A stretch of DNA of 64,000 nucleotides from Lelliottia amnigena (GCA_900635465.1 LR134135.1:2604001-2668000), one strand, 5' to 3'. Shown: positions 1-12,879, numbered from the stretch's first letter. Notes: generated by a model not told the origin, from the sequence alone. A program made the numbers and translations.

Positions 1-1495
1 CGTCCATACCCACACCACGGCCCGATACGTCAGTGACCTGCTCGGCAGTCGAGAAGCCAGGCGCGAAGATCAGCATGCCCACTTCTTCATCGGTCATGTT
101 TTCGTTAACGGCCATCCCCTGCGACATGGCTTTCGCGAGGATACGTTCACGATTCAGACCCGCACCGTCATCAATCACTTCGATGCAAATGTTGCCGCCC
201 TGATGTTCAGCAGACAGCGTCAGGTTACCGACCGGGGATTTACCCGCAGCAATACGGTTTTCTGGTGATTCGATACCGTGGTCAAGGCTGTTACGCACGA
301 GGTGCGTTAACGGATCGATAATGCGTTCAATCAGGCTCTTATCCAGCTCAGTAGAGCTCCCGATTTGCGTCAGGTCGATTTGCTTACCCAGCTTGCTGGC
401 CAGATCGCGAACCAGACGCGGGAAGCGGCTGAACACATATTCCATCGGCATCATACGGATGGACATCACCGATTCCTGCAAATCGCGGGCGTTACGTTGT
501 AACTGCCCCATACTGGTAATCAAATCACCATGCGTCACCGGGTCCAGTTCGTTGGAACGCTGTGCCAGCATGGATTGGGTGATCACCAGTTCACCGACCA
601 GGTTGATCAGCTGATCGACCTTTTCTACCGCGACGCGGATGCTGGTCGATTCACTTGTGCGGGCTGCCGGTTTTTCACGCTCAGCGCGATTTGGCGCCGC
701 TGCATCATTTGGCACCGCTTTCAGAGCCGTCGTAGGGGCCACAACCGCAGGTGCTGTGAATTCAGGTTCAGCGTCGATTTCAGCAGGCGCTTCAACGGCG
801 GCAGATTCCATTTCGAAAGCAATTTGATCGGCTTCGATAACGAAGCAGAGAACCGCCACGATATCATCCTGACCGATACCGCCGTCGATGGTGGCCGCCA
901 GGCTGTCTTTGCCTTTTACCACATTGCTCAGCGTCGCCAGATTACCCAGCTCGTCTTCGAGCAAATTGACTTCGCTTTCTTTCAGTCGAGAGAGCACGAC
1001 GCGGAGTTTATCTTCCGCGACAGGGGCTGCCGCGTCGTCTGACGCCAGCGCATCCACAACGCTTAATTTTGCTGCGCTAACGGCTGGCGTTGCCGCCTGG
1101 CCTTTTGCTTCCAATGCTAACTGACGCAGCGCGTTGCAGATATATTCAAAGCTGGCAGCGTCCGGCTCTGTGGAGCTTTTATAGGCATCAAGCTGTTCCT
1201 GCATAATATCTTTGGTTTCCAAAAACAGGTTAATAATGTCGGTGTTGAGCTGCATCTCACCGCGACGAGCCTCATCCAGCAGGTTTTCCATTAAATGGGT
1301 AGTTTCCTGCAAAATGGTAAAACCAAAGGTTCCGGCGCCACCTTTAATAGAATGTGCCGCACGGAATATGGCATTCAGCTGTTCTGAATCCGGGGCCTCA
1401 GGCACCAAATTCAGGAGATGCTGCTCCATATCAGCCAACAACTCGTCGGCTTCATCAAAAAACGTCTGGTAAAAATCGCTAATATCCATGCTCAC
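1..1495 (-). CDS. cheA: Chemotaxis histidine kinase CheA (partial, C-terminus outside window)
   Basis: CheA is the cytoplasmic kinase of the chemoreceptor arrays; it phosphorylates CheY and CheB. About 498 N-terminal residues are present and open to the window edge. They include the HPt domain with the AHSIKGGAG motif around the phosphorylated His, then the P2 region, the dimerisation helices and the start of the HATPase domain, ending near SGRGVGMD (G box). I chose the GTG at 1495 (GTG AGC ATG GAT, as in E. coli) rather than the ATG at 1489, because it lies 4 bp after the motB stop. An in-frame ATG at codon 98 (position 1204, reading MQEQLDAYK) matches the internal start of the short form CheA-S. 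Last visible gene of the motA-motB-cheA operon. Confidence 0.97.
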   Translation of the reverse strand, partial: MSMDISDFYQTFFDEADELLADMEQHLLNLVPEAPDSEQLNAIFRAAHSIKGGAGTFGFTILQETTHLMENLLDEARRGEMQLNTDIINLFLETKDIMQEQLDAYKSSTEPDAASFEYICNALRQLALEAKGQAATPAVSAAKLSVVDALASDDAAAPVAEDKLRVVLSRLKESEVNLLEDELGNLATLSNVVKGKDSLAATIDGGIGQDDIVAVLCFVIEADQIAFEMESAAVEAPAEIDAEPEFTAPAVVAPTTALKAVPNDAAAPNRAEREKPAARTSESTSIRVAVEKVDQLINLVGELVITQSMLAQRSNELDPVTHGDLITSMGQLQRNARDLQESVMSIRMMPMEYVFSRFPRLVRDLASKLGKQIDLTQIGSSTELDKSLIERIIDPLTHLVRNSLDHGIESPENRIAAGKSPVGNLTLSAEHQGGNICIEVIDDGAGLNRERILAKAMSQGMAVNENMTDEEVGMLIFAPGFSTAEQVTDVSGRGVGMD

Positions 1496-1499
1496 GCTA

Positions 1500-2429
1500 T
1501 CACCTCGGATTGGCTTGTGGCGATGTTGGAACGGCAGCCGAAGGAACTGCCCCTGGCTGTTTTAAATCGTCCAGTGACTCATTCTGGCTATCGGCGTTTT
1601 CGTGCAGAATGCTCTGCTCCGCCTGCTGATTGAGTACCAAAAGACTAATACGACGGTTGACGGCATCTTCCGGCCCGCGGTCGGTCACACGCATACTGGA
1701 TGACATGCCGACGACGCGCAGAACTTTGCCTTCATCAAGCCCACCTGCCACCAGCTCGCGACGCGAGGCGTTGGCACGATCGGCTGAGAGTTCCCAGTTG
1801 CTGTATCCCTTTTCACCGTTGGCATACGGGAAATCATCCGTATGGCCAGAAAGACTGATGTGATTAGGAATACCGTTCAGCACAGGCGCAATACCGCGCA
1901 AAATATCGCGCATGTAATATTCGACTTCCGCGCTACCTGTTTTGAACATTGGGCGGTTCTGGCTATCAATAATCTGGATGCGTAACCCTTCCTGCACCAG
2001 ATCGATTTTCAGATGTGGACGCAGCGCGCGCAGTTTCGGGTCGGCCTCGATCAACTGGTCAAGGTCGCCACGTAATTTTTTGAGGCGCGCTTGTTCCATA
2101 CGCTTTTTCAGCTCATCAATATTCGGTTCTTTTTTGACTTCACCCTTCTGTTGGGTGAAGTCATCACCACCGCCAGGAATGGGGCTGTCGCTGTTAGAGA
2201 CTCGCGGCCCACCCGTAATGGCTGTCGCCAGCGGGGTTCTGAAATATTCCGCAATCTGTATCAGCTCCTTGGGGCTTGAGATCGACACCAGCCACATCAC
2301 AAGGAAAAACGCCATCATCGCGGTCATAAAGTCCGCATACGCGATTTTCCACGAGCCATGGGAACCGTGCCCGTGACCTTTGTGTTTGCGCTTTTTTACT
2401 ATGACGATGGGATGGGACTGATTTTTCAT
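1500..2429 (-). CDS. motB: Flagellar motor stator protein MotB
   Basis: MotB is the peptidoglycan-anchored half of the proton-driven stator. The 309 residues show a short cytoplasmic N-terminus rich in Lys and His, then one membrane segment (about residues 29-50) containing [12 protein letters not shown] with the proton-binding Asp. A periplasmic OmpA-like domain follows, with the peptidoglycan-binding pattern [10 protein letters not shown] and [10 protein letters not shown]. Length matches the family. The start overlaps the motA stop by 4 bp (ATGA), so the two are translationally coupled. cheA follows 4 bp after the stop. The reading frame is intact. Confidence 0.97.
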   Translation of the reverse strand: MKNQSHPIVIVKKRKHKGHGHGSHGSWKIAYADFMTAMMAFFLVMWLVSISSPKELIQIAEYFRTPLATAITGGPRVSNSDSPIPGGGDDFTQQKGEVKKEPNIDELKKRMEQARLKKLRGDLDQLIEADPKLRALRPHLKIDLVQEGLRIQIIDSQNRPMFKTGSAEVEYYMRDILRGIAPVLNGIPNHISLSGHTDDFPYANGEKGYSNWELSADRANASRRELVAGGLDEGKVLRVVGMSSSMRVTDRGPEDAVNRRISLLVLNQQAEQSILHENADSQNESLDDLKQPGAVPSAAVPTSPQANPR

Positions 2430-3313
2430 GCGTCCTCAGTGGTCGTCTGTTGGTTTGGGTTTTTCACCGCACGTACGTGTTCTTCCAGCTCGATAAACGA
2501 AGGACGCTCGCTGGAGTAAAGGGTTTTACGCCCAAATTCCACCGCGATTGGCGGTGCGTAGCCGTTCAGGTTCGACAGCAACGTGATTTTCACGCACTGC
2601 ATCATCTTCGTTGTTTCTGCGCTCTTCTGACGTAACACACTCGACAGTGGAGAGATAAAACCATACGCCAGAAGAATACCGACGAACGTACCCACCATCG
2701 CGTGGGCAATCAATGCACCCAACTCCGCCGCCGGACGGTCTGCTGACGCCAGCGCGTGAACCACACCCATGACCGCCGCAACGATACCGAATGCCGGTAA
2801 GGAGTCGCCGACCATGGCCAGCGCAGCGGCCGGCACTTCGGATTCGCTCTCGTGGGTTTCGATCTCTTCGTCCATCAGCGCTTCGATTTCGAAGGTATTC
2901 ATGTTGCCGCTGATGATGAGACGTAAGTAGTCGACAATGAAATCCAGCATCATCGCATCAGCGAGAATACGTGGATAGCTGGCGAAAATTTCGCTCTCTT
3001 TCGGGTTCTCGATATCCCTTTCCAGCGAGAACATGCCCTGCTGACGCGACTTCGCCATCAGGCGATAGAGCAGCGCGAGCAGATCCATGTACATGCTTTT
3101 GGTGTATTTCGAACGACGAAAAAGTAATGGGAGCGCCTTAAGCGTGCCCTTAATGGATTTACCGTTGTTGCCAACGATGAATGCACCTATGCCTGCGCCG
3201 CCGATAATAATCAGCTCAGCGGGTTGATAGAGTGCTCCAAGGTGTCCGCCGGTCATCATGTAACCGCCGAAAACTGTACCGAGAACTACCAGGTAACCTA
3301 ATACGATAAGCAC
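2426..3313 (-). CDS. motA: Flagellar motor stator protein MotA
   Basis: MotA is the inner-membrane stator subunit that forms the proton channel with MotB and pushes on FliG. The 295 residues have two N-terminal membrane helices, a long cytoplasmic loop and two further helices. Arg90 and Glu98 (in [12 protein letters not shown]), the charged residues that contact FliG, are present, as are the prolines near residues 173 and 222. Start is GTG, as in E. coli motA. It is the first gene of the motA-motB-cheA operon and follows flhDC. I could not see a clear sigma-28 promoter in the short gap upstream. Confidence 0.97.
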   Translation of the reverse strand: MLIVLGYLVVLGTVFGGYMMTGGHLGALYQPAELIIIGGAGIGAFIVGNNGKSIKGTLKALPLLFRRSKYTKSMYMDLLALLYRLMAKSRQQGMFSLERDIENPKESEIFASYPRILADAMMLDFIVDYLRLIISGNMNTFEIEALMDEEIETHESESEVPAAALAMVGDSLPAFGIVAAVMGVVHALASADRPAAELGALIAHAMVGTFVGILLAYGFISPLSSVLRQKSAETTKMMQCVKITLLSNLNGYAPPIAVEFGRKTLYSSERPSFIELEEHVRAVKNPNQQTTTEDA

Positions 3314-3387
3314 GACATCATCCTTCAGCTAGTGACTATGGCAAGATGCGCAGTTCGAATGATTGACCGGAATGCGGGGTAAAAAAA

Positions 3388-3413
3388 AGCAGCGGTAATT
3401 TCTTACCGCTGCT
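3388..3413 (-). terminator. Rho-independent terminator after flhDC
   Basis: An 11-bp perfect stem (agcagcggtaa / ttaccgctgct) with a 4-base loop is followed, on the minus strand, by eight T. It lies 23 bp beyond the corrected flhC stop. The uncorrected flhC reading frame runs into it, which itself argues that the flhC frameshift is an error. Confidence 0.9.
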
Positions 3414-3436
3414 GGAATCTTGCCCCTACGTTCGGG

Positions 3437-4014
3437 TTAAACAGCTTGTTCGATCTGTTCATCCAGCAGTTGTGGATTACTATCGGCAGATTGCGGGGAA
3501 AGTTTACGTCTTTTACCGCACGTGATGGCGGCTGGCATAAACTGCAGGCAAAGCTACCTACAGGCTGATGAGCGTGGGTAATAAAGTTGCCGTCACAGCA
3601 GTTACAGCGCGACAATTGCAACAGGCCGCTTTCAACAAAGCGCACCAAAGTCCAGGCTCGGGTCAGCGCAAGCAACGGGCCTTCTTCAGGCTGCGGACAT
3701 TGCTCAAGATAAAGTTTGTACGCTTTGATAACAGCGTCTACGCCAGTGCATAAACCCGTTTTAAGAAGATATTGCCAGGCATTGCAAAACATCGATGCAT
3801 GGATGTTTTGCTCCCAGGTCATAAACCAATCGGTTGAAAATGGCAGCATGCCTTTTGGCGGCGGGCTGCCACGTAATTCTTTATACAACTTGATAAGACG
3901 ACCGCGACTCAATTGAGTTTCGCTTTCCAGCATTTGCAAGCGGGCACCCAGCGTGATCAGTTCCATTGCCAACTGAATGTCGCGTGCTTCCTGAACAATG
4001 CTTTTTTCGCTCAT
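3437..4014 (-). CDS. flhC: Flagellar master regulator FlhC (frameshift near the 3' end)
   Basis: FlhC, with FlhD, forms the FlhD4C2 activator of class 2 flagellar genes. Residues from [10 protein letters not shown] to CQPPSRAVK match FlhC closely, including the four zinc cysteines in CNCCDGNF and FACSLCQPP. After AVK the observed frame leaves the family sequence. Adding one A to the AAAA run near 3513 restores an ending of RRKLS to DEQIEQAV and a stop at 3437-3439, giving 192 residues, the normal FlhC length. The ATG at 4014 is the family start; longer upstream reading is spurious. It sits 2 bp after the corrected flhD stop. I regard the frameshift as a likely sequence error. Confidence 0.93.
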
Positions 4015-4016
4015 CG

Positions 4017-4366
4017 TTAAGCCCTTTTCTTCCGGCCACTTCGTCAGTCTGGCTGACTTCAGTGAGGAGACGCGTTGAAAGCAGAATACCGGTATGGATC
4101 TGTTGCAGATCGTCAACACGAGAATCTTGGGTCAGACGCGTAATGGTCTGGTGACTGTCGAAACGGAACTGGCAAACCAGTTGATTAGTTTCCGCCAGTT
4201 TAACCATCTGCGGAAGCGTTAAACCGCCCAATGTTGTCGCCATTTCTTCACTAATACCAAGGCGGAACATCGCGGAAGGTTTGTCTTGACTAATCAAACG
4301 TTGTGCAAGTAATAAGTATGACAAATTGATGTCATAGACATGTTTCAACATTTCGGATGTGTGCAT
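4017..4366 (-). CDS. flhD: Flagellar master regulator FlhD (frameshift at the 3' end)
   Basis: FlhD is the partner subunit of FlhC. The sequence from [13 protein letters not shown] through [12 protein letters not shown] matches FlhD. The last few codons are out of frame: one missing C in the ccgg context near 4038 removes the expected ending ARKKRA. Restoring it gives a TAA at 4017-4019 and 116 residues, as in E. coli. The ATG at 4366 (MHTSE) is chosen; an upstream in-frame ATG at 4375 would add MGK. First gene of the flhDC operon, with a very long 5' control region. Confidence 0.93.
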
Positions 4367-5159
4367 TTTTCCCATCCACAATAACCAACTATAATTTTTA
4401 TGCGGATAAACCGCATCCCGTGATGTCGCCGGGAAAACCCCGGTAAAAAAATAAAGAAAAGGCTAAATGCATAGTTGTATTAAGGGTCGTGCTGAGTAAA
4501 ACGCTCAGTGCTGTAATCGTTACATTCTGATAACACGCTTTATCAATTCTTACAAATAACTAAGATTTTTCCTAATTGCGGCAACTCTACTCGTCAGGTT
4601 TGAGACATACAATCCAGCCCTACCAAGAATTTAAAAAAAGTGTGATCTAGATCACAAAATTTAGCCAGAAAAATCTGCAAACCCATCAGTATGACTTGTT
4701 GATTGAACAAAAAGCGTTCAAATGCGACTCCTTTCTATTCTCACTGAACGAATAGTCATGCATAAGTATTAACAATATGAACACAAATTTACGATTGGGG
4801 TTTCGAGACAGCCCTAAAGTGCCTCACGCTCATTTCTACCATAGAAACAATTTCATTATTTATTTTAAAAACAACGTGTTAGTTATTGATGAATGTTAAA
4901 TAATCGCGAATAGTTATCATATCAAACCGGTTGATAACCGGTTACAACCATTCAATAGTACATGATTAATTTTGTTGGATTTACGTTAAGTTCCTCATTT
5001 ATCGTAGCAACCTGCGTTATGCCACTATTCGTTTTATAAGAATAATTAATGAATAATTATGATAAGCGTCACACGAGTGTCGTATTGCCCACTTGCGAAC
5101 TCAGTAGAATAGCGGTAATGGTGTTGGATATCGTGGGCTTATAGTATAAGGAGTGCGTA
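4367..5159. promoter_or_regulatory. flhDC control region (no genes)
   Basis: About 790 bp without a credible gene separates flhD from uspC. It is AT-rich, as expected for the long, heavily regulated flhDC promoter and leader. It holds the CRP-like site listed separately. No insertion sequence is visible here, unlike many E. coli K-12 lines. The uspC ribosome site (aaggag) lies at its right end. Confidence 0.7.
4641..4656. promoter_or_regulatory. CRP binding site upstream of flhDC
   Basis: TGTGATCTAGATCACA is a perfect 16-bp palindrome and matches both CRP half-sites (TGTGA-N6-TCACA). It lies 275 bp upstream of the flhD start. CRP activation of flhDC is well established in E. coli, so the position is sensible. 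Confidence 0.8.
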
Positions 5160-5587
5160 ATGAGTTACTCCCACCATTCTCGTCTCTGTTGCGGTCTCAC
5201 CCGAAAGCCATCTCCTCGTCGCACGCGCCGTTTCCATAGCACGCCCCCCTCGACGCTCGCGTCAGTTTTATCACCCTCGCCGCTGAGCCGGAAATGTACA
5301 ATCAGCTGGCCGCACCGATGCTGGAAAACATACGTGGACTTTTGCAGGAAGAGACGCAGCAATTTCTTCAGGAGTTGGAAGATAGAGCCCATTACCCTGT
5401 CGAGCGTACCTATATTGCGACGGGTGAGCTGAATGAACATATTCTGGATATTTGCCGCAAACAGCGCATCGATCTGGTGATATGTGGGAATCATAACCAC
5501 AGCTTTTTCTCACGCGCGGCGTGCTCTGCAAAAGCGATTGTCAGTTCAAGCCAGGTGGATGTGCTGCTGGTTCCCCTCGGCAATTGA
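5160..5587 (+). CDS. uspC: Universal stress protein UspC (two frameshifts)
   Basis: UspC is a small cytoplasmic universal stress protein of the UspA fold. The end (MYNQLAAPML to VDVLLVPLGN, with CGNHNHSFF and SSQVDVLL as in the nucleotide-loop end of the family) is clear from 5294. The true start is ATG 5160 (MSYS, with aaggag just upstream). Two extra C bases, one in the CCC near 5172 and one in the six-C run near 5243-5248, throw the first 45 codons out of frame. Removing both gives 141 residues, close to E. coli UspC (142). Both changes are insertions in C runs, so sequence error is more likely than a pseudogene. Confidence 0.88.
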
Positions 5588-5608
5588 TTTGCCGAGGGGG
5601 TATATCTA

Positions 5609-7863
<2,255 letters not shown>

Positions 7864-7910
7864 TCAGTAGCCATGTAAGTATAGACAGTGTGACGGGGCT
7901 CGCCATTTCG

Positions 7911-7945
7911 CAAACCGCCTACCAGCAAAGCTGGCAAGCGGTTTG
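7911..7945. terminator. Stem-loop between araH and otsB
   Basis: Outer stem caaaccgc / gcggtttg and inner stem ccagc / gctgg with an AAA loop. It sits 50 bp past the araH stop and upstream of otsB. There is no long T run on either strand, so it may be a weak araFGH terminator or an mRNA-stabilising hairpin. Confidence 0.5.
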
Positions 7946-7994
7946 GGGGGGACGACTAGACTTAAAAGTTGGGTCGCTGGGAGGGGAAAAGTGC

Positions 7995-8979
7995 TTAAAC
8001 GGTGCGTTTCGCTTTTTGCTTGTAACGGTCGAAAATCACCGCCGCCAGTAGGATCAGGCCGCGTACCACGTACTGAGAGAACGGGGAGATGTTCAGCAGG
8101 TTCATGGCGTTCTCAACCGTGCCGAGGATCAGGATACCCGCCACCACATATGAGATTTTTCCGATGCCGCCTTTAAGCGATACGCCGCCTAAAAACGCAG
8201 GCAGAGATGACAATCAGCTCATAACCAATCGACGTCATCGGCTGTCCACTGGTCATTCGCGAAGCCAAAATAATCCCCGCCGCTGCCGACACCAGTCCTG
8301 AAAGCACAAAGATAATAATCTTCGTACGCACAACCGGAACACCTGCAGACGTGCCGCTTCTTCATTGCCACCCAATCGCCAGGGTGTTGCGCCCAAAAGT
8401 GGTTCTGTTCAGCAAGAAACCGAAAATGATCAGACAGCCCACCGTCAGCCAGATTGGCGCAGGCAGACCCAGCCAGTTGGCATAGCCAGCGCAAAAAAGC
8501 GCTCGTCTTCAATACCCACCGCTTTACCGTCAGAAATGATGTACGCCAGACCGCGCACAATCTGCATGGTAGCGGAGGTGGTAATCAGGGCGTTGATTTT
8601 TAAACGCGCGATCACGAAGCCGTTCACCAGCCCGCTGAGCATACCCAGCAACAGACCCGCAAAAACGCCAATCCACAGGCTTTCCGTCATGTTGATGACC
8701 ACTGCCGTTGTCACGCCGGCACAGGCAATCACCGAGGCGACAGACAGATCGAAATCACCGGGAGGCCAGACAGAAAAGCATGCCGCAGGCGACCATGCCA
8801 GACATGGAAATCGCCAGCCCGAGGCCTTTCATATTGATGAAGCTGGCGAAGTTAGGCACAAAAATCGCACAGCCGATAAACAGGACGGCAAACACCACCA
8901 GCATTCCGTATTGATCCCAGATGCGACCAAGACTGAAAGCCGACTTCTGCGTTTGCGATGTAGTAACAGAGGACATCAT
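7995..8979 (-). CDS. araH: Arabinose ABC transporter permease AraH (five frameshifts)
   Basis: AraH is the inner-membrane permease of the high-affinity L-arabinose importer. All parts of the protein are present in order: the N-terminal helices (WDQYGMLVVFAVLF, INMKGLGLAISMSG), ACAGVTTAVVINMTESLW, LKINALITT, AYIISDGKAVGIED, GGVSLKGGIGKISYVVAG and the end YKQKAKRTV. They are divided among frames by about five single-base changes: +1 near 8758, -1 near 8478, +1 near 8378, -1 near 8347 and +1 near 8197. Corrected length is 327 residues (E. coli 328). Five breaks in a gene next to intact araG and araF point to poor consensus here. Confidence 0.88.
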
Positions 8980-8990
8980 TAACTCCTTAC

Positions 8991-10505
8991 TCAGGCGACA
9001 GCCTGGCTGACTTTAGGCATGGCGAGGCTCAACGCCTGTTGTTCATTCGCCTGTTCATGGTGTAACTCGCCGGCAATATCGCCTTCACGCATCACGATGA
9101 TGCGGTCTGCAACGCCAAGCACTTCGGGAAGATCGCTGGACGCAAACAGCACCGCCACGCCGCGTTTTGCCAGTTCATAGATGACGTTATAGATCTCGTG
9201 TTTGGCCCCAACGTCGATGCCGCGGGTCGGTTCATCGAGCAAAATGACCTTCATCTCTTCTGATAGCCAGCGCCCGAGAATCGCCTTCTGCTGGTTGCCG
9301 CCGGAGAGGTTCATGATCAACTGTTCAGCACCCGGGGTTTTAATATTCAGCGAACGAATATGGTGATCCGCATTGCTGGATTCCCAGCCGTCATTAATCA
9401 GGCAGCCCGCACGGATAAACTTACGCCGCGCTGAAATATTAATGTTGTCGCGAACCGAGTGAACCGGAATGATCCCGTCGGCTTTGCGGTCTTCCGGACA
9501 CAGCATCATGCCCGCGCGAATGGCGTGCGCCGGTTTTTGGATATTCACCGGCTGGCCGTCAATGTAGACCTGGCCTTCCGTGATGCGCGTCCCGCCAAAC
9601 AGCCCTTTCATTAATTCACTGCGTCCAGCGCCCACCAGACCGAACAGGCCGACGATTTCGCCGCTGCGCACCGTCAGGCTGATTGGCGTGCGTACGCCAG
9701 GCGCTTTTACATTCTCAAGACGCAAACGCTCTGCGCCGTACTGCCTTGGTTGCCAGTGATAGATATCCCCCAGCTCGCGTCCGACCATCGCCTGCACCAG
9801 CTGATCATGATTAACCTGCTGCATGTCGGTGAAGGTCCGCACATAGCGACCATCCTTGAAGACGGTAATGGCATCGCTCAGGGCAAAGATCTCTTCCATA
9901 CGGTGTGAGACATATAAAATGATGCGTCCTTCTTTGCGCAATTCACGAATAACGCGGAACAGGTTTTCGATTTCACGCGCGGAGAGTGAACTTGTCGGCT
10001 CATCGAAGGCGATAATTTTCGCGTTTCTCGCCAGCGCCTTGGCAATCTCCACCATCTGCCATTGACCGATAGACAGGTATTTCAATGGGATTTGCGGATC
10101 AATATCCAGGCCCAGATGTTTTAGCTGCAGCCCGGCTTCATAATTGAGTAAAGAGCGATTAACGAAACCGCCTTTATGCGGGAGTTGTCCCAGATAGATG
10201 TTTTCCGCTACCGTCATCTCAGGGACCAGATGCAGTTCCTGATAGATAATAGCGACCCCGGCATTCAGCGCAGCGGTGGTATCCGCAAACGCCATCTCTT
10301 CACCACGAATGGCGATGGTTCCGGTCGTCGGGGAATAGTTTCCGCTGAGGATTTTTAACAGCGTGGATTTTCCCGCGCCATTCTCCCCCATCAGGGCATG
10401 AACCTGACCCGGATAGCAGTCAAAGCTGATATCGGTCAGCGCATTAACACCGGGAAACGTTTTACCGATGCCGCGGAAAGAGAGATACGGGTCAGACTGT
10501 TGCAT
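8991..10505 (-). CDS. araG: Arabinose ABC transporter ATPase AraG
   Basis: AraG is the double-ATPase subunit that powers L-arabinose import with AraH and the periplasmic AraF. Walker [10 protein letters not shown], signature [15 protein letters not shown] and Walker [10 protein letters not shown] are in the first half. The second half has the degenerate [18 protein letters not shown]-loop, [15 protein letters not shown] and [15 protein letters not shown] chose ATG 10505 ([10 protein letters not shown]), the E. coli start, which gives 504 residues; 20 upstream in-frame codons cover the araF-araG hairpin and are not family sequence. Confidence 0.97.
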   Translation of the reverse strand: MQQSDPYLSFRGIGKTFPGVNALTDISFDCYPGQVHALMGENGAGKSTLLKILSGNYSPTTGTIAIRGEEMAFADTTAALNAGVAIIYQELHLVPEMTVAENIYLGQLPHKGGFVNRSLLNYEAGLQLKHLGLDIDPQIPLKYLSIGQWQMVEIAKALARNAKIIAFDEPTSSLSAREIENLFRVIRELRKEGRIILYVSHRMEEIFALSDAITVFKDGRYVRTFTDMQQVNHDQLVQAMVGRELGDIYHWQPRQYGAERLRLENVKAPGVRTPISLTVRSGEIVGLFGLVGAGRSELMKGLFGGTRITEGQVYIDGQPVNIQKPAHAIRAGMMLCPEDRKADGIIPVHSVRDNINISARRKFIRAGCLINDGWESSNADHHIRSLNIKTPGAEQLIMNLSGGNQQKAILGRWLSEEMKVILLDEPTRGIDVGAKHEIYNVIYELAKRGVAVLFASSDLPEVLGVADRIIVMREGDIAGELHHEQANEQQALSLAMPKVSQAVA

Positions 10506-10537
10506 AACGTCTCCGTGATTCCAGTAGTGTACGGCTG

Positions 10538-10557
10538 GCCCCTCATGAATGAGGGGC
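10538..10557. other. Intercistronic hairpin between araF and araG
   Basis: A perfect 8-bp stem (gcccctca / tgaggggc) with a TGAA loop lies between the araF stop and araG start. Such hairpins behind the gene for a binding protein often protect the upstream mRNA and lower expression of the membrane genes. That role is inferred here. Confidence 0.75.
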
Positions 10558-10571
10558 GCAATCACAACGAA

Positions 10572-11561
10572 TTACTTACCGCCCAGTCCTTTTTTGGCGA
10601 GTTCCTCTTTGAAGTTGTCACGGGTGATCAGCACAACGTCAGTGACCTCCGTAAACTTCGGTGGCTCAGCGTCTTTGGTCACCCAGTTGTAGAGCATTTC
10701 GCTGGATTTGTAGCCGTGGACATCCGGGCTTGGCAGCAGGGAGCCATAGAAACCGGTCGCCTGTGCTTTCGACAGCTCACTTACCGCATCAACGCCGTTA
10801 ATGCCCACACCAATCACATCTGGGGCTTTAAAGCCCTGCCCTTCCGTTGCACGCACGCCGCCCAGCACGGTGTTGTCGTTCATGCCCAGCACCAGCCAGT
10901 GTTTCACTTCAGGATGCTGAACCAGCATGGAGTTAGCGGCATCAAATGCGCCTGGGATATCGTTCGATTTCGTCGGCACTTTATAGATTTGCGCTTCCGG
11001 GAAGCCTGCTGCTTTAAGCGCATCCATGGAGCCGGTTGTGCGGCGGCGAGCGGTGTCCAGCTCATCGGCCGTAATCGCCATCACAGCGGTTTCTTTCACG
11101 TTCCAACCGCGTTTCTGCATCTCTTTATAGAGTTCCTGACCCTGACGCTCCCCGATTTTGGTGGCCGCCATCATCACCAGTGGAACGGTATCCATCGGTT
11201 TGCCTTTTGCGGTAACGAACTGATCGTCAACCGCAATGACCTTCATCCCGTAACCCTTCGCTTTAGCGACAATAGCCGAGCCAAGTTTTGGGTCCGGCGT
11301 ACAAATCACGAAACCTTTCGCGCCGCTGGCCGCGAGGCTATCAATCGCATTTAACGTTTTTTCACCATCGGGAACGGCGATTTTAATGACTTCAAAACCC
11401 AGATCTTTCCCGGCTTTATCCGCGAATTTCCACTCGGTCTGGAACCAGGGTTCTTCTGGTTGTTTAACCAAAAAACCGAGTTTTAAATTCTCTGCCATAG
11501 CGGATTGTGACATAACGGCAGCCAGACCGATGGCCGCGAGCGTTTTAGTAAATTTGTGCAT
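10572..11561 (-). CDS. araF: L-arabinose-binding periplasmic protein AraF
   Basis: AraF binds L-arabinose in the periplasm and delivers it to AraGH. The 329 residues begin with a signal peptide (MHKFTKTLAAIGLAAVMSQSAMA, cut before ENLKLGF). The mature protein keeps the E. coli AraF sequence closely, including VKQPEEPWFQTEW, VDDQFV and GMNDNTVLGGVRA. First gene of araFGH. Intact frame, typical length. Confidence 0.97.
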   Translation of the reverse strand: MHKFTKTLAAIGLAAVMSQSAMAENLKLGFLVKQPEEPWFQTEWKFADKAGKDLGFEVIKIAVPDGEKTLNAIDSLAASGAKGFVICTPDPKLGSAIVAKAKGYGMKVIAVDDQFVTAKGKPMDTVPLVMMAATKIGERQGQELYKEMQKRGWNVKETAVMAITADELDTARRRTTGSMDALKAAGFPEAQIYKVPTKSNDIPGAFDAANSMLVQHPEVKHWLVLGMNDNTVLGGVRATEGQGFKAPDVIGVGINGVDAVSELSKAQATGFYGSLLPSPDVHGYKSSEMLYNWVTKDAEPPKFTEVTDVVLITRDNFKEELAKKGLGGK

Positions 11562-11683
11562 GGTTATCTCCAGCTTTAGCGTTCTTTTATGTAGGGAACA
11601 TTTACGTACTTTTTATTTAATCGGACTTAAAACAAGGCATTAGAGAAAACCTGTTATAAGTGATAGTGCTGGAGATAGTTTTA

Positions 11684-11825
11684 GCGGGAAATTAATCATC
11701 CATAAGAGAGCGCCATCACACCGCAGAATTACAGTAATTGCGTGCATAGATTCAGCGAGAAATGACATAAAAATGACGGGGTTTGTCGGACAAATCAGAA
11801 GGGGTTAAGCAAGATTATCCATAAG
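11684..11825. promoter_or_regulatory. araFGH promoter region with two AraC-like half-sites
   Basis: Two short elements ending in ATCCATAAG occur upstream of araF, at about 11694-11707 and 11808-11825 (reading AGCAAGATTATCCATAAGG). The second resembles the araI1 site of E. coli (TAGCATTTTTATCCATA). A weak CRP half-site (rc TGTGAT near 11712-11717) lies close to the first. AraC and CRP control of araFGH is known in E. coli; the assignment here is by pattern only. Confidence 0.45.
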
Positions 11826-11876
11826 GTCAGCTAAGAAGTCCCTGTAAGCCGAACGCCATAGCGTCCGGCTCAGAAT

Positions 11877-12434
11877 TTACCAGGCGTAGTAAATGTGATC
11901 GGCGTGATCGCGAACCGGCGTTTCATCACCCAATAAACGTGCCGAGAGCGTCAGGGCAAAATCAAACGCATGTCCAAGACCTTTTCCGCTCAGAAGGTTT
12001 TGATCTTCAACGACAGGGGCATCGACATATTCACCGTCGGTCACGGATTGCCATAAATCGCCAGAGCAGACATAGCGCCGCCCCTTAAGCAGGCCATTCG
12101 CGCCTAATACCCGCGCCGCTGCAGAGCAAATAGGGCATATTAATTTGCCGACTTCATCATGCATGGATATAAAACGGATAACGTCCCGACTGGCAGCCAG
12201 ATTCACACTGCCCTGTGGCCCGCCGGGCAGTACCACGGCATCGTACAGGGTATCCATCCGCTCCCGCAACGTGCTGTCTGCCACCATAGGAATATCGTGG
12301 TAACTCACCACCGCTCGCGACTCTGCGCAGGCCAGCATTTCAACATCGATGTGCATACGTCGCAGAATATCAATGGTGATAATGGCTTCTGCTTCTTCAA
12401 ATCCTGGTGCTAATAACACTGCGACTTTCGCCAT
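11877..12434 (-). CDS. DJ-1/PfpI family protein
   Basis: A 185-residue cytoplasmic protein of the DJ-1/ThiJ/PfpI superfamily. The N-terminus (VAVLLAPGFEEAEAIITID) carries the conserved Glu16. The nucleophile elbow ICSAAARVL gives Cys103; a second Cys, 100, lies beside it. Relatives are YajL-like chaperones, glyoxalases or deglycases, so the reaction cannot be named from sequence. It is transcribed away from ftnB and is not part of the E. coli K-12 order at this place. Confidence 0.85.
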   Translation of the reverse strand: MAKVAVLLAPGFEEAEAIITIDILRRMHIDVEMLACAESRAVVSYHDIPMVADSTLRERMDTLYDAVVLPGGPQGSVNLAASRDVIRFISMHDEVGKLICPICSAAARVLGANGLLKGRRYVCSGDLWQSVTDGEYVDAPVVEDQNLLSGKGLGHAFDFALTLSARLLGDETPVRDHADHIYYAW

Positions 12435-12879
12435 GGAGCCTCCATCTTCAATATAATTTAAAACACCGTTTCATCTTCATGGAAAGCGCACAATCAAAAA
12501 TGTGCCTGGATCACACTTTTTAGTATTTTATATAAAATGATCCACCTCAAAATATGCCGCTTCTCAAAAATAAACATGTCACGATATTTATGACATCAAA
12601 ACAAATAAACAACCTAACCCTCTGTAATACATTAAAAATATAATAAACATGACATTTCATTCCCTGATAACTATAAGTCGAGATAATTCATAACAGGTGA
12701 AGGAATAATAAAAAATGTCATTGTTCGTAAATCTAATCCATTAAGCATTTTCTTAGGGCGGTGATGACGCTATGCTGATTTGAGTCAGTAAAGAAAGTGA
12801 ACAGTCGATCACATTCAGGACATGCTGAACAGCTCTATTCTCGTATCAATGATCGGGTTCCAGAAATAAGGATATTATT
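12435..12879. other. Divergent intergenic region upstream of ftnB
   Basis: About 445 bp of AT-rich sequence between the divergent DJ-1-family gene and ftnB. I see no convincing coding sequence or RNA gene. It presumably holds both promoters. Confidence 0.5.

Noticed and set aside
10398..11354. A 318-codon open frame on the plus strand across araG and araF.
   Set aside because: It is the antisense shadow of two intact, highly conserved genes; its translation has no recognisable domain.
12501..12515. A possible CRP site (tgtgcctggatcaca) upstream of ftnB.
   Set aside because: Spacing between half-sites is one base short of the CRP rule and the left half is imperfect.
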